The notes: generated by a model not told the origin, from the letters alone. Positions 23,325 through 33,000 are shown, numbered from the stretch's first letter. The stretch is 33,108 nt of DNA from Fidelibacterota bacterium (GCA_019654715.1 BPEH01000008.1:1-33108), one strand, 5' to 3'. Numbers and translations: made by a program.

Positions 23325-23906
23325 ATGCTTAGAAACTTAATAACAATATTACTAGTAAGTATTATCTATTCTCATTCAAAAGCATATGCACAAGATCAAG
23401 AAATCCTATTAATTGGAAACTGTGAAACAAGTTCAGCTGAAATTATGGTAGAGTATTTACAAAATAATACTCAAATCGATTTATCAGTAGAAACTAATAT
23501 TGCAATCAATGAAAATAATATTGCATCCTACCCTATCATCTTTATTTGTAATAACCAATATTTACAGTTGAGCAATCAACAAATTGATATTATGAAACAA
23601 CATTTACAAAGAGGTGGGTTTCTCATTATTGACAATATTACTTCTGATTATACTTATTCACTTTTTCTTGGAAAATTATTACCTGGATTTGAAACAAATA
23701 ATATTCAACCAGATTTGGTTTTTAACAATTTAGTTTTTGATTTAATATTTGACGAATCACCCTTTATTTCTGAAAGTATTATTATAAATGATAAAATTGT
23801 TTTACTTGGGATAAAAAAATTTAGTCTTTTCAATGCATGGCTAGAAAAAGATGAGAAATTTTTACAGTTAGGTACTAATATTATTTTTTATTATTTAACT
23901 AGATAA
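23325..23906 (+). CDS. DUF4159-like exported protein
   Basis: Intact 193-residue protein with a signal peptide (NLITILLVSIIYSHSKAYAQ). The body resembles DUF4159, a GATase1-like fold often found in FCB and myxobacterial membrane or gliding loci: YPIIFICNNQYLQLSNQQID, HLQRGGFLIIDNI, and the ending LGTNIIFYYLTR all match the family's pattern. The usual N-terminal KYGGGGDWY-like strand is not seen, so this is a short or divergent member. It lies alone on the plus strand; its stop codon directly abuts the stop of the convergent gene at 23907 with no bases between, and its start is 30 nt from the EnvC-like start. Confidence 0.62.
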   Translation: MLRNLITILLVSIIYSHSKAYAQDQEILLIGNCETSSAEIMVEYLQNNTQIDLSVETNIAINENNIASYPIIFICNNQYLQLSNQQIDIMKQHLQRGGFLIIDNITSDYTYSLFLGKLLPGFETNNIQPDLVFNNLVFDLIFDESPFISESIIINDKIVLLGIKKFSLFNAWLEKDEKFLQLGTNIIFYYLTR

Positions 23907-24329
23907 TTATATTTTTTCTTTCTCAGCTAAATATATTCTTTGTCTTAATTCGCTTGTAGAAAATCCATGATCTCTTGAGTTAAAAATACACTTAATAGGC
24001 AAATCGTGTCCTGTAAATTCTGTTCCTTCATGATCTGCACCAAGAATTCTCACATCTGGCTTTATTTCTTTTAATAAATCTACTAGATCACTTTCTCTAT
24101 CATATAATCTTATTTCATCAACATATCTTAAAGATTCTACAATACCAGCTCTCTCTTCATGGGATTGAATTGGTTTGTTTTTTTCAGAACGATCAAGAGA
24201 TGGATCAGATTGAACTCCAACAATAAGATAATCACAGTAGTTTTTACATTCTTTAAACATTAAAACATGTCCATAATGGCATAGATCAAATGATCCAAAA
24301 GTAATGCCCACAATTTTATTATTCTTCAT
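23907..24329 (-). CDS. Cytidylyltransferase-fold nucleotidyltransferase (TagD/RfaE2-like)
   Basis: About 140 residues from the start MKNNKIVGITFGSFDLCHYG at 24329. It has the HxGH nucleotide-binding motif as CHYGHVLMF, then RYVDEIRLYD, VRILGADHEG and the C-terminal STSELRQRI, corresponding to the ISTTKI-type loop of the superfamily. Members make CDP-glycerol, ADP-heptose and similar activated alcohols or sugars; the substrate is not decided by sequence. An in-frame upstream ATG at 24380 would overlap mazG by 62 nt, so the 24329 start with an 11-nt overlap is preferred. It is the last gene of the fabH-pgpH-ybeY-mazG run. Confidence 0.8.
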   Translation of the reverse strand: MKNNKIVGITFGSFDLCHYGHVLMFKECKNYCDYLIVGVQSDPSLDRSEKNKPIQSHEERAGIVESLRYVDEIRLYDRESDLVDLLKEIKPDVRILGADHEGTEFTGHDLPIKCIFNSRDHGFSTSELRQRIYLAEKEKI

Positions 24330-25098
24330 CTTTAACCTTTTTCCAATAACTATCCAACTCTGATAGGGATAATTTATCAATTTCTTTTTTATCTTTTGTT
24401 ATGAATTTTTCCATTGTTGTAAATCGTTTATAAAATTTTTTATTTGCCTTTTGCATCGCAACCTCCGCTGATACATTAAGAAATCTAGATAAATTCACAA
24501 CTCCAATTAAAATATCGCCAAGTTCTTCTTCAATATTTTTTTGGTTATTGTCTTTTATCCCTAATTTTAATTCTTCTAGTTCTTCATAAATTTTATTAAT
24601 TACATCCTGATAATTTTCCCATTCAAAACCAACAGAAGCTGCTTTATCTTGTAATCGTTCAGAGGACATTAGGGATGGCACACTTTTAGGAATTCCATCA
24701 AGAATTGAATCTCTATTTTTTTCATTTTTTTTATTTAATTCCCAATTTTTTTTAATAGACTCAACATCTTTGCTGAGTAAATTTTTATCAAAAACATGTG
24801 GATGACGTTGTATTAATTTTTTATTGATTGAAACAATAACATCATTCATAGAAAATTCATCTTTTTCTTCCGCTAGCACTGCTTGAAACACAACATGAAG
24901 CAATAAATCGCCAAGTTCTTCTTTTAAATGTGATGAACTATTATCCATAATTGACTCAGCTACTTCATATGCTTCTTCTAGAAGATATGGAATTAATGTT
25001 TCAGAGGTTTGTTGTTTATCCCATTCACAACCATTGGGAGAACGTAATTTTTTTACAATGGTGACTAATTCACCTAATTTCTTATTGATTTCGTTCAT
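24319..25098 (-). CDS. mazG: Nucleoside triphosphate pyrophosphohydrolase MazG
   Basis: Hydrolyses NTPs/dNTPs to NMP and PPi, cleaning aberrant nucleotides. Two MazG domains are visible in 259 residues. The first has NGCEWDKQQTSETLIPYLLE, then EEAYE (41-45) and EELGDLLLHVVFQ (60-72). The second has YEELEELKLGI and EEELGDILIGVVNLSRFL, matching the duplicated E. coli-type layout. RHPHVFD between them is also typical. It overlaps ybeY by 4 nt and the downstream nucleotidyltransferase by 11 nt. Intact. Confidence 0.94.
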   Translation of the reverse strand: MNEINKKLGELVTIVKKLRSPNGCEWDKQQTSETLIPYLLEEAYEVAESIMDNSSSHLKEELGDLLLHVVFQAVLAEEKDEFSMNDVIVSINKKLIQRHPHVFDKNLLSKDVESIKKNWELNKKNEKNRDSILDGIPKSVPSLMSSERLQDKAASVGFEWENYQDVINKIYEELEELKLGIKDNNQKNIEEELGDILIGVVNLSRFLNVSAEVAMQKANKKFYKRFTTMEKFITKDKKEIDKLSLSELDSYWKKVKDEE

Positions 25099-25526
25099 AA
25101 TACATTAATATTAGCAAACTCAGAAACAAGTTCTTCTTGTTTTTGAAACATTATTTTCTTTGATTTCTTATCACGATCATTATAACCAAATAAATGTAGT
25201 AAGGCATGTATAATTAATCTGATTATTTCATTATTTAGTGTAACACCGTTTTGTTTACTGTTCTCTTTTGCTCGATCAACACTAATATATATTTCTGCTT
25301 CTAATTTTGTATCATTCTTAAAAGGAAATGCTAAAACATCTGTTAAAACATCTTCATTAAAATATTTTATTTTTAATTTGTTCAATTGTGTGTCATCACA
25401 AAATATAAATGTGAGAGTTACATGTTCATAATTTTGAGTAGTTAAAATTTCTGAACATAAATGTTCAATAGATTTTGATTGATATGAAAAATCTTTCTGT
25501 AGATTATTAATCTTAAGATTTATCAT
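25095..25526 (-). CDS. ybeY: Endoribonuclease YbeY (16S rRNA maturation)
   Basis: Metal-dependent endoribonuclease for rRNA 3' processing and ribosome quality control; 143 residues. Family features: TDVLAFPF (62-69), EIYISVDRAKEN, and the metal site HALLHLFGYND with His107 and His111. The third ligand position is Asp117 rather than the His of E. coli (GYDH), a form I recall from Bacteroidota homologues. The start overlaps pgpH by 14 nt; pgpH-ybeY adjacency is also seen in Firmicutes. Intact. Confidence 0.92.
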   Translation of the reverse strand: MINLKINNLQKDFSYQSKSIEHLCSEILTTQNYEHVTLTFIFCDDTQLNKLKIKYFNEDVLTDVLAFPFKNDTKLEAEIYISVDRAKENSKQNGVTLNNEIIRLIIHALLHLFGYNDRDKKSKKIMFQKQEELVSEFANINVL

Positions 25527-27807
25527 CTTCTTTTTTAGGAGGATACTCTGGTCTGGAATGATATAATCCTGATAACACAGGTATTAAACCATGTTTTCCA
25601 TCAATAGTCCCTTTAATCTTGCTTAAATCATCTAATGTTAATGGACAATTATCTAATTGACCATCCTGTAATAAGTTTTTAATGGATTGATCAATCATTG
25701 CATCAAATTTTTCAACCGTTGGATCGGTAATTGAATTTGCCTGTGCTTCGATTGCTTCAGCAATCATTACAATGGCTGTTTCTTTTGTGGTAGGTTTTGG
25801 ACCAGAATATCTAAATTTAGATTCATCCACATCATTATGATCTGAAGCTTGATTTAATGCTTTTTGATAAAAATATTCTATTCGTTTTGTACCATGATGT
25901 GTTGCGATAAAATCTTTTACAATTGATGGTAATCCATATTCATCTGCAAGAACTAAACCATCACTAACATGCTGTTTTAGTATTTTTGCACTCATATTCG
26001 GAGTAATAGAATCATGCTTGTTTTCTCCTTGTTGATTTTCAGCATAATACTCTGGTTTCTTTAGTTTGCCAATATCATGATAATATGCTCCTACACGGCA
26101 TAATAAAGATCGAGCGCCCACTGCATTAGCAGACGACTCAGATAGTGTACCTACCTTGATACTGTGAGTATGTGTTCCGGGTGCTTCCTCAATCAATTTC
26201 TTTTGTAATGGCTGATCATAATCAAGTAACTCAATCAAACTGTAATCGGTTGTAATCCCAAAAGTGGATTCAAATAAAGGTACAAGACCAAAAGATAGGA
26301 TTGGAGAAAGAAAACTTGTTAATGCAAAAAATCCAATTTCAGAGTAATTGTAATCAAGAAAATCAATTCCTTTAAATAACATCACAGAGAAAAATACAAA
26401 TAAGGTAGAAAATACCAATAGAAACATGGTGGTAATAATTTGTCGACGTTTTCTTAGTCTTCTTACACTATAGATAGATATAAAAACAATAAAAAATTGC
26501 ATTATAGTAAAATCAAGGTTATTTCCAATTAATAAGGAAACTAATAAAATCAAAATGATGGAAACCAGCATTGAAACTGATGCATCGAGCAATACTGTGA
26601 GAAGCATTGATGCAATAACAATTGGTATAAAATAAACACTTGCTTGATAATTCATTACTGCCCAACCAGTTAACATAATTGCATACATTATAATACTGAT
26701 TAAAAATAACATTTTATGCTCTTTGAAATAGGATCTACGATAGATATATAAAAAAGAAAAAAGTAGGAATAATAGTATCGACACAACAAAATATGCTCCT
26801 AGATATTCTCTTAACTTATCTGTTGCTTTTTCATATCCTAATCGGCGACTATATTCAAATTGCAAAGATTTTAATTTCAAAAGAACCGAATCTGTAATAC
26901 GATTATTAGCATCAACAATTAATTCATTTGCAAGTACTGTACCCTGGAATCGAGAAACTCGATCTAATCTATCTTTTTGATTTGTTTCAGTTAATTCTTT
27001 ATCAAAGATAATATTGGGTTTTATAAATTCGTTAATTAATTCATATCCAAGCAATGATTCGATACTGGTTTCATCTTGATAGATTGCATTAATTTCTTCT
27101 TTATTTTTCTTCCAAGCTATTTCAATATCATTATAATTTTGTACTGGACCTATGACCAGTTCTCCTCCGTGAATAATACTAATGTCATCACTAATAATAT
27201 TGGATAATGGTTCGTCGATTAACCCTTCAGCCCAACGATTTAAACAAATTTGTTTTATATTCGTTTTAAAAGAATCAAGATTGGTTGGTCTAATCAAATC
27301 CTCAGAGATCCTAAAATTGATTCCATTGCTGTTGATCAACTTGATATGAATAACGGCCTAAAAATTCATTATATAAAGCAAATAGGTGTACTATCTGCAA
27401 TAAAATTATTTTGAAAGTTTCAATTCGGGTTCTAACGATATTTATATAAAGAATTTTGGGGAAAGTAATATACTGGGAATATGAAGTTCGAATATCATTT
27501 AAATAAAAAAAAAATGTATCAAGTGTCACTAGTTGTTTATCAACGGTTTTTGATCTCTTTTAAAACTATACGACACTGATTTTTTTGCTTCTTCTAAATC
27601 ATTATTTAGTTTTTGTTCTGTCTTTAAAATTCCAAAGTCAAATGGAGCAATAATAGGTTCCGAGCAATATCATCTAACTGATAAGAATATCTAATGGAAA
27701 ATCCTTTTGGGGAATATTATAGAAATTAATATTGATAAAACAAAAAACATCAAAATTGGAAATTGATTTTCTTGAAAGAATTTTTTTAATTGATCAAATT
27801 GTGTCAT
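25513..27807 (-). CDS. pgpH: PgpH-type 7TM-HD cyclic-di-AMP phosphodiesterase, frameshifted N-terminal third
   Basis: Membrane phosphodiesterase expected to degrade c-di-AMP. The C-terminal HD domain shows HTHSIKVGTLSESSANAV, YYHDIGKLKKPEYYAENQ, and FIATHHGTKRIEYFY; before it lie seven hydrophobic segments (from AYFVVSILLFLLFSFLYIY on). The extracellular 7TMR-HDED domain is split by at least three indels (about 27700, 27550, 27335) but can be rebuilt: MTQFDQLKKFFQENQFPIL, a first membrane helix FFVLSILISIIFPQ, EPIIAPFDFGILKTEQKL, VDKQLVTLDTFFFYLNDI, then RISEDLIRPTNLDSF. Starting at 27807 gives about 765 residues, as expected for the family, and leaves 4 nt after the fabH stop. A start inside the broken region would lose the first helix. 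Confidence 0.88.
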
Positions 27808-27811
27808 GTAA

Positions 27812-28801
27812 TTACCAACGGATTGCAGCTGATGCCCATGTATAGCCAGCACCAAATGCAGTTAAAAAATAATATCCCCTTTGGAAAATTTTTCCCTTTC
27901 CCTCCAATGCTTCACACATTGCTATTGGGATAGTAGCTGCTGTCGTATTGCCATATTTGTGAATATTAACATACATCTTATCCATAGGATACCCATACGT
28001 TTCGCAGATGTTTGTAAGATGCGATAATTTGCTTGGTGTGCAATTACTAACTTGACATCATCTAAAGATAAATTATTATGTTCTAGTGCACAGTAAATTT
28101 GCTTCTGGCATACGTACTACAGCATTTTTAAACACTTCTCTTCCATTTTGAACAGGAAGATGATGTCCTTGGCTATATTCTGCATCAATACGGTTTGGAT
28201 AAAACATAGAACCTGGCGCCTTTGCATGTAACATCTCTCCCCTTGACCATTTGCATAAGTATGTGTAGATAAAATACAACTTTCATCATCTGTTGGTTGT
28301 AAGACAGCTGCACCTGCACCATCACCAAATAAAACTCCAGTGGCTCTCCCTGGGGGAGTCTTATCAAGTAGACATGACATGACATCAGATCCAACTAATA
28401 GAATGTTTTTATATTTTCCAGTTTGGATAAATTGATTACCAATTTCAACAGATATACAAACGCAGAACATGCTGCACTAATATCAAAAGCACTAATATTG
28501 TTGTAATACCTAGTTTTTGTTGAATAATTTGGGGCCATCCTGGGAAATTATAATCAGAACTTACTGTCCCACAATAATAGCATCCAAATCTTGGTTTTAT
28601 ACCTGCATTTTTGATTGCTTTTTTACACGCTGGGAGTGCCATTCAGAATTAGGCATTCCTTCTTCAACCCATCGTCTTTCTTTAATCCGCTTCTAGCTTA
28701 ATCCACTCATCAGTAGTATCCATCATATCTTCAAGATCATGATTTGTCACTACCCTATCTGGAACATTATATGCTATTCCTGCTATTTTTGCTTTATTCA
28801 T
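27812..28801 (-). CDS. fabH: 3-oxoacyl-ACP synthase III FabH, heavily frameshifted
   Basis: Condenses acetyl-CoA with malonyl-ACP to start fatty acid synthesis. It can be rebuilt across several indels: [59 protein letters not shown], the active-site Cys segment [23 protein letters not shown], and [15 protein letters not shown]. Later come KNAVVRMPE, the HQANYRI-type His segment (read from the region around 28040), [19 protein letters not shown], and the end [18 protein letters not shown] with its stop at 27812. Length is about 330 residues, normal. The start at 28801 is only 14 nt from the closing P1 helix of the RNase P RNA; no Shine-Dalgarno-like sequence is seen. The number of frame breaks is attributed to sequencing error. 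Confidence 0.9.
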
Positions 28802-28810
28802 ATATAAAAT

Positions 28811-29158
28811 CTTGTGAGCTGATCTGTAAGCCGGGTTTTGTACATCTATGATGCGATGATCATTCCTCTCGATCCTATATCCTATAGAACTCTAGCAATC
28901 TACCCGTTCTTCAAATGATGCGAGTCACATCTTAGAACTACTTGATCTTGCACCTAGTGGGGTTTACAAGCTAACAATGTTACCATTTTTACTGGGGGTC
29001 TCTTACACCTCCGTTTCACCCTTACCAAAATGGCGGTCTATTCTCTGCTGCACTCTCCATATCCTCACGGATCCCACCTGTTAGGTGGCACTATACTCTT
29101 TGGTGCCCGGCTTTCCTCTCAAATAACTTTGAGCAATCACCCAATCAGCTCATTTTGT
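28811..29158 (-). ncRNA. rnpB: RNase P RNA (type A)
   Basis: Catalytic RNA of RNase P, which removes tRNA 5' leaders. Read on the minus strand it has every landmark of a type A RNA: P1 closed by GAGCTGAT (29151-29144) with ATCAGCTC (28823-28816); the P4 5' strand GAGGAAAG-CCGGGC near 29107-29120 (the invariant T after GAAAG is missing, most likely a read error); AGAGAATAGACCGCC; AAGGGTGAAACGG...GTAAGAG; GTAAACCCC; GGTGCAAGATCAAGTAG; the GGGTAGATTGC segment; GAGGAATGATCATCGC; and the 3' ACAAAACCCGGCTTA. Exact ends are approximate. It is flanked on the same strand by the zinc-ribbon gene and fabH. Confidence 0.95.
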
Positions 29159-29189
29159 GATAATAAGAGATACAACACTAATTAAAAAG

Positions 29190-29895
29190 AAAAAATTAAT
29201 TTTCAGATTAGACTTATAAAGGAAAAAACCACAATTACTACAAAAAACCACCTTTTTTGCTAAGGGTTTATTGACAAGTTGTGCGGGGAAAAAATGCGCC
29301 ACACCTTCACAATTATTTCAAGCACTGCGCAAGTGCACCCCATTTCTTGCCTCATAAATAACGTCATATTGAGATAATACATTCGAATCAATCCTTTAAC
29401 AATATTGGACGTTCTATATCTAAGCATTTTTTCTTCTGAACTTCTGCTAGTTTTCCCCTAATGCTTTCTTTTGTATTTAAATCTTCAATAAGGGGATCTA
29501 GATTAGTTTTATCTTCTTCGATTTCCTTGGATAATGTTCTTTGGGTTTTCCCTTAATTAAGAAGTTCAGTTTCTTTCTCACAACAAGATTTTTTTCATAA
29601 TCAATGGAATCCATCATGGCATCATATTCTTTATTCGTACTAATAGAACCATCGGTAAGTCTATCTTTTAGTGTATTGACTTTTTCTTGAGCAGTAGCAA
29701 TGAAAGTTTCTGAAGTTTGCATATCCACAGTAGTTGTTTTGAGTGAATTTTCTTTTTCTAAGAGGGAATTTTTAAGAGCCTCTTGTTGTTGAGTTAACTC
29801 TTCGACTTGTGTTGGAAGACCTCCTAGGAGCTTGTTGATTTCAAATAATTTACTGTCAATATCATCAATAAGATTATTTGATCAACAATAGACAT
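29190..29895 (-). CDS. Coiled-coil C4 zinc-ribbon protein (CdsZ/DUF164-like), heavily frameshifted
   Basis: About 230 residues rebuilt. The N-terminus reads MSIVDQ-LIDDIDSKLFEIN, then a coiled coil (VEELTQQQEALKNSLLEKEN) with the family mark SISTNKEYDAMMDSIDYEK, corresponding to the snkEYdAl segment of this family. The C-terminal ribbon is readable across indels as YDVIYEARNG, then CEGCGAFFP (one T missing in the raw sequence), QLVNKPLAKKVVFCSNCGFF and LY, giving a CxxC...CxxC zinc site. Members are abundant in the FCB group; a role as a zinc-binding scaffold is known in chlamydiae but is not established here. The start at 29895 is chosen from the ATG preceding SIVDQ. The end is uncertain by a few tens of bases because the last frame runs toward rnpB. 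Confidence 0.66.
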
Positions 29896-29957
29896 TTACG
29901 TCCTAAAAAGGGGTGATAATTTCCAATCATATACGGGGAATAATATATCTTAATTCT

Positions 29958-29985
29958 ATATTAAAAAAAACATTTATTATTTCAA
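29958..29985 (-). promoter_or_regulatory. Candidate sigma-70-like promoter for the zinc-ribbon/rnpB/fabH run
   Basis: Read on the minus strand, TTGAAA (29985-29980), a 16-nt spacer and TAATAT (29963-29958) give near-consensus -35 and -10 boxes about 60 nt before the ATG at 29895. The region is very AT-rich, so a chance match is possible. Confidence 0.4.
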
Positions 29986-29995
29986 AAAAATAGGT

Positions 29996-30001
29996 TATAA
30001 T
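29996..30001 (+). promoter_or_regulatory. Candidate -10 box for metH leader
   Basis: Perfect TATAAT. Transcription would start at about 30008, immediately before the first P1 base of the SAM-II aptamer at 30011, which is where a riboswitch leader should begin. The -35 region (about 29973-29978, TTTATT) is weak. Confidence 0.5.
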
Positions 30002-30008
30002 GGTTGAA

Positions 30009-30060
30009 ATGTCGGGATTTGAACCGTATTGCTCCGACGATAAATAATGTGCTAAAAAGG
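30009..30060 (+). promoter_or_regulatory. SAM-II riboswitch aptamer upstream of metH
   Basis: SAM-sensing RNA with an H-type pseudoknot. P1 is GTCGG (30011-30015) paired with CCGAC (30034-30038). The loop GATTTGAACCGTATTGC (30016-30032) and the 3' segment GATAAAT...GTGCTAAAAAGG (30039-30060) agree nearly base for base with the crystallised Sargasso Sea SAM-II RNA as I remember it, whose loop is GATTTAACCGTATTGC and whose 3' end is GATAAATGTAGCTAAAAAGG. P1 differs in sequence but keeps pairing, i.e. covariation. Position just after a -10 box and just before a terminator and metH fits feedback control by SAM. SAM-V, which shares the core, is a less likely alternative. Confidence 0.88.
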
Positions 30061-30072
30061 TTAAGAAATAGT

Positions 30073-30099
30073 AAAACCAGCTTAGCGCTGGTTTTTTTT
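30073..30099 (+). terminator. Intrinsic terminator in the metH leader
   Basis: A perfect 9-bp hairpin, AAAACCAGC (30073-30081) with GCTGGTTTT (30087-30095) and a 5-nt loop, runs into an unbroken T8 tract (30092-30099). The T tract directly abuts the metH ATG at 30100. Because upstream genes are divergent, it can only act on the metH leader, as the expression platform of the SAM-II riboswitch. It also occupies the place where a ribosome binding site would sit, so it could block translation too. Confidence 0.85.
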
Positions 30100-33000
30100 A
30101 TGGAAAAAATAGAAAACATACTAAAAAAAAGAATATTGTTTTTGGATGGTGCGATGGGTACCATGATCCAAGAATATAATCTTCAAGAAGAGGATTATAG
30201 AGGGGAAAAGTTCGCCAATTATGAATCAAGCCTTAAAGGCAATAATGATTTGCTTTCAATAACACAACCAAAAATTATCGAAGATATTCATACTGCATAT
30301 TTAGAAGCAGGGGCAGATATTATTGAAACTAATACTTTTAATGCAAATAGCATTTCTCAGTCTGATTTTGGGTTAGAAAAATATGTATTTGATATAAAAT
30401 TTTTAATCAGCAAAAATTGCTAAAAAGGCAGTAACAAAATTTAATAAAAAAAACAAAAATATTAAGTTTGTATGTGGCAGCATCGGTCCTACAAACAGAA
30501 CAGCATCTTTATCTCCTAAAGTAGAAGATTTATCATTTAGAAATATTACGTTTGAGAATTATAAATGCTTATTATGAACAAGTCGATGGTTTGGTTCAAG
30601 GAGGTGTTGATTTATTAATGATTGAAACTATCTTTGATACTTTAAACTCTAAGGCAGCAATTATGCAATTAAGATTTTTTAAGAAAAAATAATGTAGAAA
30701 TACCACTTATGATTTCTGTAAAAATCGTTGAAAGAGTGGAGAACATTATCGGGGCAAACCCTTGAAGCATTTTGGCAACTATTAAATATAGCAATCCATT
30801 AAGGTTGGCATTAATTGTGCTCTTGGTATCAAAGATATGAAGTACTATATCAAAGAATTATCAAGAATGGCAGATACCTACATTTCAGCATATCCAAATG
30901 CAGGATTTCCAAATGAATTGGGAGAATATGATGATTCTCCATCATTTATGGCAGATGAAATCTACTCATTAGCTCATAAAGGCCATTTGAATATTGTTGG
31001 GGGATGCTGTGGAACTACACCTGAACATATTAAAACAATCAAAAAGAAACTTTAAATATGGTTCCTAGAGAAATTCCTAAAATTGACTATGAAACATCTT
31101 TTTCCCGGATTAGAACCATTTATTTTTAGAGATAATATAAATTTTGTTAATATAGGTGAACGTACGAATGTAACAGGTTCTCAGATTCAAAAAACTAATT
31201 TTAAGTAAAAATTTTGAAAAAGCATTACATGTTGCTAAGGAACAAATAGAAAATGGTGCTCAAATTATTGATGTTAATATGGATGAAGGAATGCTTGATT
31301 CAGAACAAGCGATGGAAACATTCTTAAAATTTATATCATCAGATCCAAATATTGCCAAGGTTCCTATTATGATTGATTCCTCAAAATGGGATATATTAGA
31401 AACAGGCTTAAAGAACGTACAAGGCAAACCAATAGTTAATTCTATTAGCTTGAAAGAAGGGGAAAAAATTTATCAAACAAGCTAAAATAATTAAAAAATT
31501 TGGAGCGGGAGTGATTGTAATGGCTTTTGATGAAAATGGGCAAGCGGGAAAATGTAGATAAAAAAGTTAATATTTCTAAACGTGCTTATGAATTTTAGTT
31601 AATCAAGTTGGATTGGGTCCTCGAGATATTATTTTTGATCCAAATATTTTTGCTGTTGGAACTGGATTGAAGAACAAATCAATTTGCTGTTAATTATATT
31701 GAAGCATGTAAAAGAATTAAAAATGAATGCCCAAAATCTCATATTAGTGGTGGGGTAAGTAATCTATCCTTCGCATTTAGAGGAAATAATGCTGTAAGAG
31801 AAGCAATGCATTCTATTTTCTTATATCACGCGATTAATGCAGGAATGGATATGGGAATTGTAAATGCAGGACAAATTATTGTTTATGATAAAAACAACGA
31901 AAAACTGAGCAAATTGGTCACAAATATTATTTTAAATAAAAATGTAGCTGCTACAGAAGCATTATTACAATTTTCTCAGTCATTTTCAAGTAGCCAAAAA
32001 AGAAAAAAAAGATAAAAATGGAGAAAATATTTTATTCAACAAAAAATTGAATATGCTTTAGTCGAAGGAATTGATGAATATATTGATCAAGATGTGGAAG
32101 AAGCACGTTTTGAATTAAAAAATGCAATTGATGTGATTGAAGGCCCTTTAATGGATGGAATGAATATTGTGGGCGATCTTTTTGGTCAAGGGAAAATGTT
32201 TTTACCTCAAGTGGTAAAGAGTGCAAGGGTAATGAAAAAGGCAGTAAATAATTTGACTCCATTTATTGATAAGAAAAAAACAAAGAAAACAAAAAAAATA
32301 TTATAGCAACTGTCAAGGGAGATGTTCATGATATAGGGAAAAATATTGTAAAAATTGTACTAGAATGTAATGGACTTGAAGTATTGATTTAGGAGTAATG
32401 GTTCCTGGAAATTAATTCTTGAGAAAGCAAAATCAGAAAAAGTTGATATGATTGGATTAAGTGGATTAATTACCCTCCCTTGAGAAATGATTAATTTGCA
32501 AAAGAAATGAGGGTCAAATTTTAAAGTTCCCTTTTAATTGGAGGTGCAACTACATCAAAAAAACATACAGCAATAAAAATTAATCCTGAATATAATGCCG
32601 GTGTTATACATGTAGATGATGCATCAAAAAGTGTATCTGTATCACGCGATTTAATGAGTGAAAATCAATTGATATAAAAAAAAGATTAATCAAGAATATG
32701 AATTTACGTGAAAATTATAAGAATAAAAAATCAAGTCTCTTATTGGTCTTTCAGAGCTAGGAAAAATAAATTTAACTGTGATTGGAAAAATTATACCCAA
32801 TAAAACCTAATTTTGAAGGAATAAAATTTTTTGATAATATTTTAGTAGAAGAATTATTGATTTTATAGATTGGACTCCATTTTTTAATGCTTGGGGTTTA
32901 AAAGTAGTTATCCAAAAATTTAGATATAGAAAACAAAAAATGAAGCAAAAAACTTTTTGATGATGCAAAAAAACTCTTAAATCAAATTATAAAAGAAAAA

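Noticed and set aside
27530-27807. An apparently gene-free gap between pgpH and fabH.
   Set aside because: Reading across indels shows the pgpH N-terminus, including its first membrane helix and the EPIIAPFDFGILKT segment, so there is no gap.
29160-29500. A second small RNA or an unknown region downstream of the zinc-ribbon coiled coil.
   Set aside because: Frame rebuilding gives the CEGCG...CSNCG zinc ribbon and its linker, so it is coding sequence; only the last ~30 nt before rnpB remain unassigned.
29996-30060. A tRNA T-arm-like string on the minus strand (GGTTCAAATCCCG at about 30025-30013).
   Set aside because: Its stem does not pair and no anticodon arm or acceptor stem surrounds it; the SAM-II aptamer on the plus strand explains the whole segment.
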